Positions 56,326 through 64,000 of a stretch of DNA of 64,000 bases are shown here, in pieces. The notes beneath the pieces are model-generated. The model saw nothing but the letters and a program-made list of their open reading frames with translations. It had not been told where the DNA came from and ran no database searches. The position numbers and the translations under genes are program-made. Numbering within the stretch: position 1 is the first letter of the stretch; each line of letters opens with the position of its first letter. Source of the DNA: Primula veris (lineage: Eukaryota > Streptophyta > Magnoliopsida > Ericales > Primulaceae); NCBI GenBank assembly GCA_963682055.1, contig OY821744.1:24032967-24096966 (forward strand), written 5' to 3'.

Positions 56326-58016
56326 TGTAACATCCCGTATTTTTATAAATGGTTTTATTTATGATTTAATTTATCCAAAAACGTTTTATATAAAATTTTA
56401 TCAAAAACCGGTCGCTCGACTAATTTTTAGCCAAAAACCGAAAAACTTTATTTTAAAAAAAAAAGCATGTTACTAATTTTACTAATAAAAAGGACCCAAT
56501 AGATTTGTTTCTAAAGATTTGTTATTTTTGAGTAGTAAAACTATATTTTTGGATTAAGAGTTAGTTTTTAAAACATTGGGGACCAAATAGTTTGCTTCCA
56601 CAAACTATCTAAAAACAGTTTTTCTAAACCTCAAATCAGCCCACTTTTAATTCATTAAACCAAAAACCAGCCAAATACAAGAGAGAAAAAGAGAGAAAAA
56701 GAAAAGAAGAAGAAGAAGAGGAAACCACCATTAGCGAGTTCTTACCAGAAGCATCTCCTCTACGCTCTAAGGTAACGGGGGTTATCCATTGCGACTAGAC
56801 GATGGTGTATGTTAGGTTTTGGTTTTGTGTTTATTATAAATTGGGGGTTTTTGCCTTTATTATTAATTATGTTCTTAAATTGTTAATTAAGATTTATTGG
56901 TTGTAATTTTAATTCCATTATTTGAATTGTAGAGGTTGAGACCTTAGACATATTAATTTCAGATTAATGAGAATATTGATGGGTTGCGTGTTGTTATGCG
57001 TTGATTATGTGTTATCATAGTTGTTGATGAAATTGGGTAAGTTATTGTTGATTAAAGATGAATTGTAGTTTATGCATACAAGATGTTTGTTAAAATGCCT
57101 GAATGAGGTTTATGTTGTTAGACTTGTTTGGCTAGTTGTGAATCTAGCACCTATGCTTATGGGTTATGTTGAATTACGTTAGAGTGAGGTATGAGAATGG
57201 GTTATTTGCGTGGATTTATATTATTGGCCGAGGCCTTGTGATTTAGCTGTAGTGTCAATGGTCTCTGTCTCTCCCTAATTCCGGGGACATAAGACGGCCG
57301 AATGGATAGGGAATGACTCGTCTTACGGACTGGGACGAGTGGCGTGAGAGGTCCAAGTGCGCATTATAAATCTATTTTTATGTTAGCAATGGTCTATGTC
57401 TCTCCCTAATTCCGGGGACATAAGACGGCCGAAGGGATAGGGAATGACCTACCTTACGGACTGGGGTAGGTGGCGTGAGAGGTCCATGTATGCTATTGAT
57501 GTGTGATGAAGTTATTTAATTTATCTCGTTGTAGGATGTTATTATATTTCTTTTTATATGTTGATTATCGTAGTTGTTGTTTGTGGGTTCTTGCATTTAA
57601 GGGATGGAGTGACGGTATTTGTGGTGCCGTCCCGTCTAGTTATCTGCGTGGGACTCACCGTTACAATTTTGTCTTTCAGGTACAATTTAGATTGAGACGT
57701 TCGGATAAGAGTATTAGCGCAGTATCGCATGGGCTCGGGGCATCTTGCAGTTGCTTTATTTTCGCTTAGACTAGTTTTTATTTGAGGTTGTAGCCTACGG
57801 GTAAATTACATTTGTTCATTTCTTTTTATATAATTTTGTTAAAACCATTTGTCTTGTAGCCGCGTTTGGCAAACTTTATATTGATTCATTTAATTGTTCA
57901 TTTAGCTTGCAAGTGTTTTCTTTAAAAATTTTAAATTTGTACCAACTGGTTCTCTTTTCTTTTTATTTAAAAAGGTCACGCCTTGATGTCCGTTTTTAGA
58001 AACTCGGGGCGTGACA
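56326..58016 (+). repeat. 3' LTR of the gag-pol-less element (1691 bp)
   Basis: TGTAACATCCCG start, CTCGGGGCGTGACA end. It has two structured-repeat copies (about 57252-57490), with stems ACTCGTC/GACGAGT in the first and ACCTACC/GGTAGGT in the second. Confidence 0.93.
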
Positions 58017-58021
58017 TATCT

Positions 58022-58370
58022 GGTATTTATACCGAGGTTATGCGCTATATATGTGATGATGCTTACTTGGTGATTTTGAAATTCTTGAAATGCTGACAAG
58101 AAGAATATCATTTACATGAGGTGCTATGAAGCTGAAAATATATATTTATTATTATTTTGTAATCCTCTAACTGTTATGAGAAAAAACTGGAAGCGAAGAG
58201 CGGTTAATGTAACTATTTTTATTTTAGTATATAACTAGTTTTGTATAAGGAAGAAATGCTCTTTGTAAAGCTCTTCGAGCTATGACTCTCTATTCTCTGA
58301 TTACTCAATGTGTGAGTAGCTGAGATTTTATTCGGTTTGGTGATATAATATGCTTAATTCTCAAAAAACA
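58022..58370 (+). pseudogene. LINE piece 4: 3' end and short A-rich tail
   Basis: Continues piece 3 after removing the LTR element and one TATCT copy. It has AAATGCTCTTTGTAAAGCTC and CTTCGAGCTATG, typical 3' UTR sequence of plant L1 elements, and ends in CTCAAAAAA near 58370. No reliable LINE target duplication was found. Confidence 0.6.
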
Positions 58371-59768
58371 TAAATAAGAAAGCTCGATAAAAGCGCTATT
58401 GAAAGCTTAACAAATTATTAAAAAAAACTAAGTTTTTGCACCAATAAAGTTTAATTACCTTTTTTACGCTTTTAATGTAGCTCTTACGAAAATTCTTCAA
58501 CTAGCTTTTTGCTTTTTAAAATACTGAGTTCAACTAAACATAAAGCTTCTGTATGTTTATGATATGCAAGATTAATATTACTATTAAAATGTCTTGCTCG
58601 TTCTGGAAACTACCACGCGATAGCGATTATATGGTCATTCTTTGTTCAATACCTACTTATACCAGAGTACCTTTTTTTGTAATCGTTTTTAAGTCGGTTT
58701 GTTTTATAGATAGCTCATAAATTAATTTGTATTTACTTCATTAGCATCTATATTGTGTTACTATTATGCCTACTGTTAAAGTGAAGATACTTTGTACTAT
58801 TGTGGGCTCTTCACACCTCCCTCGACTTTGTTATTAATGAAAAATAGTCCCTCACTAAAGACGTGCTTAATCTCGATAACTTTGTTATTCATGATTGATT
58901 TCCATATGTCCATAGCTAGTGAAGACAACATTTCATAACATGCATGGAAACCCGTCATATATATAAGTAAGTGTAAGTAAGACGCTTGGACGCAACTAGT
59001 TCCTCTTCATCTCTTTCGTTTTTCCTTTTGTCGTAAAAATTAACAAGACTTCATTAACATTTTAAGCTTGCCTTGGAAACAAATATAAGCATGATCTTTT
59101 ATGTCTTTTCCTTTGTCATAATAATGAATAAGATTTCATTAACATTGAGCTTGCCTTGGAAACACCATAAATTAATGCTTTATTATCAAGTACTTACTGG
59201 GCTTCTTATTTGGGTCGTCATACTTGAAATTTGAATAGCAAGTACTTACCAAAGTATGCCGATCGATCGGCCTGTCTGTAAACCAGTCGATAGGCAACAA
59301 TGAAGGTTTTAGGCGCAGCTCCTGCCACCGACCGAGATCGGCCAGTGATCTGCAGTTTTTTGTTTTTTTGCGTTCTTCTTTTCGGATGCTCTTTGTGCGG
59401 TTTACACTTTAGGGGCATCGACCTCATTTTATATATGCTCGGTTTACCTTCCAAAAAAAAGACTTGAGAGTAGTTTATGGGGACTGATTGTTCATCTCAG
59501 AATACAAGGTTTTTTCCATGCTTTCTACTTGTTAGTCTTCACTTCCCTTTCACGAGGAATATTCTTTTCATGCTTCTTATTTGAGCTATCGTATTTAAAT
59601 GTACGAGAATTTGAGAAGTATGAGTTCAGAATCGCGTGATTTGGCGAACAAGGCATGCTTTCCCCTTGTTAATTAGTTATCTCGCTTAATAGAGCTCGGT
59701 TAATAATAAAGCAAGTCGGTTGTCGCAAAAGATTCAAATGATAGGAAAGTATGAAGAACAAAGACGAC
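58371..59768. other. Intergenic DNA with a short duplicated block and a possible LINE/SINE tail
   Basis: TTCATTAACATT...AAGCTTGCCTTGGAAAC occurs twice (about 59048-59085 and 59125-59163). The stretch 59240-59456 ends CGGTTTACCTTCCAAAAAAA, a poly-A-like end that resembles GGTTTAACCTTAAAAAAAAT in the foldback arm (about 40432-40449); both may be tails of the same retroposon family. No gene is supported. Confidence 0.4.
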
Positions 59769-60616
59769 CAGGGGCGGCACCTCCATATGACCAGGGGTTG
59801 CTGCGGCAACCCCACAGTTTCGAAAAATAATTTTTTTTATTAATGTTTTTCATAATAATTTATATATACGGTATTCTGACAAACACTTGAATATTTTTTT
59901 TGGCAACGCATCCCAAAATTATATATTGTTAGTGCAATAACATAACATAATTTTGTATGTGCTGATAATAAATAAATAATACTTAAAAAATTAACATATG
60001 CAAGTGATTATAAAAGACATTTTACACCAACTTATCATGTTGACACGTAACACACATCTTTAAAAAAAATTAAACAAAAATAATAATTAGAGTAGTGGTG
60101 AGTGCAAACAAAATTTATAAAAGAATTTTTGGTGGTTTGTATTTTAATTGAAGTGAATATACTTAAATTGTGTAATAGATATTTAATTGTTCGTATATAT
60201 CTATTATTTAATATACATTTGGTTTTTTCAAGTTTTTTTTTAAATATTTTTTTACCTTCGTGTCTTAATCTTTTTACTTGTTATACCTTAATTTATTAAA
60301 TTTAACTTTTGTATCTTTTGTGTTTCTATTTTATTTATTTTTAGTCAATTTTGAAATGCTGAAACTTTCGGCACATGACTGCATGTGACATTACTATTAT
60401 GGGTTTTTTTGGAGTTTGAAAAGAAAGTTGAAATTGAGCGAAAATGAAAAAAATATAAATCAAATATATTTTAATCAAGAAACCAAGGTAAAAAAAAAAG
60501 TAAAAAGGGTAAAAAATGTACAAAAATCCGGCTTTTCCAGTTTTATATTTTGAAAAATATTATGTGTCTTTATTAATTTTGGCAACCTCACACATTTGGT
60601 TCTAGTTCCGCCCCTG
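59769..60616. mobile_element. Non-autonomous hAT element, 848 bp
   Basis: Left end CAGGGGCGGCACCTC; right end, on the opposite strand, CAGGGGCGGAACTAG. Flanks AAGACGAC (59761-59768) and AATACGAG (60617-60624) agree at 6 of 8 bases, consistent with an old 8-bp duplication. The interior is AT-rich with no transposase. Confidence 0.8.
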
Positions 60617-60624
60617 AATACGAG

Positions 60625-62540
60625 ATGTTAGTTGTTGAAAAGGAAAAGAGTTAATATCTTTTCAGTGACTCGGATTGCCATTAACCAGTCGTCTTTGCTG
60701 TCAAAAGTATACTTTCTTCAAGCTTTCAATGACTCGGAATAGACGAGTTAAGGAAATTATATTTCATGTTGTGTAGTAACTCGTACACGTGTACATCTTG
60801 TAGTTGATTTTCTAAATACATTACTTGATTTTCTAAATACGTATGTACTATGATTTTCCACATATATTATATTCATGTTTGGCTAGTTAAATTAAATACG
60901 TGTACTTATCTCCTGTATATTTGTTCTAGTTTGTTAAACGATGTATATAATATATATGTATCTTGTATTGTGCAAACTATTTATTTAAATTATTTTTTAT
61001 TTTTTATATATGAACCTCCACTTAACAATAACCTCTATATAATAATTTTTTTTTTTAGTCCCGAGCTTATGACTGTATATAGAGGTTTTCTACTCACTAT
61101 TTTTTTTATGTTTTCTTTGAATTTCTTATATTATAATTAAGCATGGTAAAATTTATTACACATGTTTTAGGATGCCACTTTCACTTAAATATATTTTTGA
61201 ATTTGTGGGGAGAAGAAATAGTAAACCATGAAGCTCTTCCTTATGGACAGGCTGCATATTTCATAAAAATAGTTTTCTATCTCAATTTTTTTAATTAAAT
61301 TTGGTAAACCAAGAAACTAGTTTTACATCTTTTGACAAATCATCTGTAGATTCCTCACAGAGCTCCAATTTGAATGTGTATATTTGACCTTCTGTAGTCG
61401 GCACTAGACTATGTACTCGACTATTTGGTTATGAATTGTTTAACCTTTTTCAATAAATTAAGCATAAGACCTTACAAGTACAATTAGGCAAATTTAATAT
61501 GAGGAGATTTTACAAACTCGCTTTATTTTTGCTCTATTTACTTTTTATGTAGTAATAGATGTGCATATCTGTCTTTTGTATCCTTTCTTGAGTTCTCATC
61601 TCTTATCTTTCTCTTTGAGAGAAGTACTTGAATTTCCTAAAAGTTGTGTCTGATACAAGGAATTGAAATTCAAAATGTTAATTTGGCATATTAGTTAGTT
61701 TTGTTGGAGGATGGATGTTATTTATAACATTCAAATACATCTTGTGTACTTTAGGAGAAGTCTCCGAAAGCAAAGAACGAAGGCATGCCTTTCTGTTATC
61801 ATCAGGTACAATTCTAAATCATGTTTTGGACCATTTTACATATTCACTAATTCCATCAGACCATACATTTTGCTTTGAGATATTTTGTGGTGAGTAATAG
61901 TTGATCTATATCACTGGCCATGAACATTTTGTCTCTAGGAGGGGATTTACAACTGCTTGACCTAAGAACAAGATATATTTACACTATTTGGGATTCAGGC
62001 CTTGCTTGGCTGCAGAACTTAAGCTCATTTTTTACAAAAACTCGACAACATTTGGATGACCATAATTTAAAACATGAGCTTTTCTGATATTTTTGCTCGA
62101 AAAGGTTATAATCTTTAATCTGGATAAATATCATCTTTTTCAACTTTAGATAATCCACATTATTTAAAGCTTTGAAGCTCAGTTTTTATTCTGGTTTTCG
62201 GCCTTAAAAAGGTAGAAGCTTGAGATCAATGAATCTCTCTCTCTTTTTTTCTAACGCCAGCTTAATTATCTAAAGAAACCACAAGCACCTCAACCTTTTA
62301 TTATCTAGTGACTAATCCGGTAGGTGTTATGATATGAAAACAGTTTGAATTGTCTTTTTTTTTTATCAAGTTTAAATTCTCTAATTGGCCTACTATTTAG
62401 ACTATAGTATAGATATTTTTTTGTAAGATATTCAGTTGGAAAAACTATGAGCTAGAAAATTATTTACATTATTGATGGCGTTTATAGAACCGGACTCTAC
62501 CTTCATTGATATATCTCTTGTGTTGAATAACATCTTTCTC
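60625..62540. other. AT-rich DNA upstream of the epimerase relic; one weak exon candidate
   Basis: A 50-base segment (61755-61804) lies between a TACTTTAG acceptor and an ATCAG/GTACAA donor, but its translations match no family I recognise, including the epimerase. Frames at 60102-60299 and 60850-61140 are hydrophobic AT-rich noise. Confidence 0.4.
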
Positions 62541-62543
62541 CAG

Positions 62544-63640
62544 TTTCGAATTCCGTCTGAGTCACTCTTTCAGCAGATGGAAAGTTGAGCTTGAAATCTT
62601 GCATAAAGAACATTAATGAAATTATGAAAAGCTAAATGGCTTTTCATTTGCTTATCATACATATTTGGCTGTCTCGGACATATGGTATGGTTTTTGTAAA
62701 GTTAAAGATGCGTATGATTCCTTCTTTAATTGTAGAATATTATATGTAGACCTTTAATACAAATTGTGCAGTGAGATTTTGATGAAATGATATGTGGAGT
62801 TCTGATTTTCCACAGATCTCCTTTGAATAGCAGTTTGATTAAATTGGTTCTTGGTTCAATGCATGGTTGGTATTGGTGATCTAAACGAGTCTCTTAACTC
62901 TTTCTTGCAGTGATGCAAGGATTGAAGGGCTCGAAACAGGCGATTATCTGGACAACCTCATCGAAAGAGAGTGTTTTACTGAACAAGGAGATGCCATTAC
63001 TTTTGAATCCGAGTACCGTGAAACTATTAAACATGAACTAATGAAATTTATTCAACTTTTTTATGGGAATTCATCGTCTTTGCTAGTGTTAAAGTATATA
63101 AGTACATTAGAGCTTCTAGGCCAATATACAGTCCATTCTTTCCCAACCTATGTCAACTAGTGTTATTTTGAACTTCAATAAGCTGTGTTTTTGATAAACT
63201 GGACCTGATTTGTTTTTATTCTGGAAATTTAGTAAAGATGGAGGCTTTGGAGCTATTACTAAAAATGGCATTTAATAAGTTGCATGATGTTTCTTGTTTA
63301 ATTGAGGTTAATTGTCACTTTCGTAATGGAAGAAACATTTGAATCTAGTTTGTGTCTTCTTATTCTAGTAATACATTGGAGCATCTAGGTCAATATATAC
63401 ACCCATTTTGAATTCTACAATTTTGAAATACCATCTGGTGTTCTATATATTGAAGTTTCAAAAAGAAATTTATGCATGGAGGCTTTAAATAAGCCTCTTT
63501 TTCCCATGTGGTTTTTTTTGTTTTTATTATGTTCTTGTGTTTCAGCTGGATCGAGTTTATCTCAACACTCCAAAGGCTATTGTTGGTCTCGATCACTTCA
63601 AGAGGAGTACATTTATGATCGGTAAGGAAGGGTTTCCGGT
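62544..63640 (+). pseudogene. Glucose-6-phosphate 1-epimerase (aldose-1-epimerase family) gene relic, three exons
   Basis: The family interconverts alpha- and beta-glucose 6-phosphate in the cytosol. Exon a (62544-62684) reads FEFRL, VTLSADGKLSLKSCIKNIN and NGFSFAYHTYLAVSDI in three frames, so at least two frameshifts. Exon b (62911-63013) joins in phase as CDARIEGLETGDYLDNL, then FTEQGDAITFESE, the best-conserved stretch of plant enzymes. Exon c (from 63546) reads LDRVYLNTPKAIVGLDHFKR, then FMIGKEGFP, after which similarity stops. The donor after exon b reads GAG/TACC, one G short of a GT site. No N-terminal exon or C-terminal end was found. Confidence 0.85.
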
Positions 63641-63659
63641 TGTTGGTAATTACCATTAA

Positions 63660-64000
63660 ATTACATTGATACAATTCGGGAGAAAATATATTTTTGAACT
63701 CATGATTTTGATTCAGCATGAGAAGTAAGGACATGTAGAAAACTAGGTTGCGTAACGAAATAAACGTGCCCAGAATTTTAGGTTTAGTATGTACGTATAT
63801 TATCAAAATTAATCTTGTTTTACCGTATAGGTTTAGATCATACCGAATATAAGAAGAGTAACATATGACGGTTATGAGATGGAACTGATCGCTTCAAACG
63901 TTCTAACTTATTACTGAAGTAGCACCTTGCTACTTGAAACAATGTGCGCTCTCTCTATGCAGATTCGAAAATCTAGTTATAAAAACTTATTTTTGTGCCA
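63660..64000. other. Unassigned DNA to the right edge
   Basis: No further epimerase exon and no transposon structure recognised. Confidence 0.4.

Larger units (their letters stand above)
51795..58016 (+). mobile_element. Non-autonomous relative of the chromovirus, 6.2 kb, no gag-pol, TATCT target duplication
   Basis: Two LTRs (51795-53472 and 56326-58016) share ends and overall layout with the 9.9-kb chromovirus but form a distinct subfamily. TATCT flanks both sides (51790-51794, 58017-58021). The interior keeps the chromovirus 3' leader (GTTTAGAGAGAAAATTTCGG before the LTR) but no gag or pol. The 5' LTR lacks its last 25 or so bases and the primer-binding site is gone. It inserted into the 3' part of the LINE. 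Confidence 0.92.

Noticed and set aside
59218..59454. 78-aa minus-strand frame, Arg- and Lys-rich
   Set aside because: Looks like the complement of a retroposon tail ending in an A run; no family motif.

Overview
The window is nuclear DNA from a plant, most likely a eudicot. It is AT-rich, has plant-type introns, and is dominated by plant transposable elements: Ty3 chromovirus (Tekay/Del type), Tat-lineage, Copia, LINE, Mutator-like, hAT, PIF/Harbinger and Helitron. The few host-gene pieces have plant-like relatives (organelle-targeted MnmG/GidA, Raf-like kinase, glucose-6-phosphate 1-epimerase, HGH1). I cannot name the species. No RNA genes or CRISPR arrays were found.

Layout. (1) 1-5.2 kb: the 5' half of a minus-strand MnmG/GidA gene. 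Three exons are visible; intron 2 holds a 2.06-kb hAT element and a Tourist-type MITE. Exon 2 has a one-base insertion. (2) 6.1-8.9 kb: degenerate repeats, then the 3' end of a Tat-lineage Ty3 element with two antisense ORFs and its 3' LTR. (3) 8.9-18.9 kb: mostly unassignable AT-rich DNA with a tandem array, two hAT MITEs, a Raf-like kinase exon relic, a short Helitron inserted in a TA microsatellite, and a long-TIR element. (4) 18.9-34.8 kb: a nest of insertions around a relic minus-strand Transposase_24 (En/Spm-type) gene. It contains a solo LTR, a complete 9.9-kb chromovirus with 5-bp target duplications, a reverse-oriented solo LTR of the same family, and a 1.97-kb gag-only Copia element. 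(5) 34.8-42.4 kb: splice-flanked exons of an unidentified minus-strand gene, a hAT MITE, a 1.3-kb foldback structure, and two MITEs back to back. (6) 42.4-58.4 kb: one LINE broken into four pieces by a 6.4-kb Mutator-like element (itself carrying minisatellites and a nested TIR element with a captured HGH1 exon), by an inversion whose ends lie in the MULE terminal sequences, and by a second LTR element lacking gag-pol. (7) 58.4-64 kb: a hAT element and a decayed glucose-6-phosphate 1-epimerase gene.

The best-supported calls rest on paired boundaries read in the sequence: target-site duplications AAAAT, TATCT, CTCAT, CATATGGT, ATGCTATA, AATATATT, ATTTGGAAG and TTTCAATAT. The most unusual observations are a compensating hairpin repeated inside the chromovirus LTRs, the MULE-mediated inversion of the LINE, and the captured HGH1 exon surrounded by short-unit arrays. 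Almost all coding regions here are broken; the only candidate for a living gene is MnmG/GidA, and that depends on whether its one-base insertion is real.
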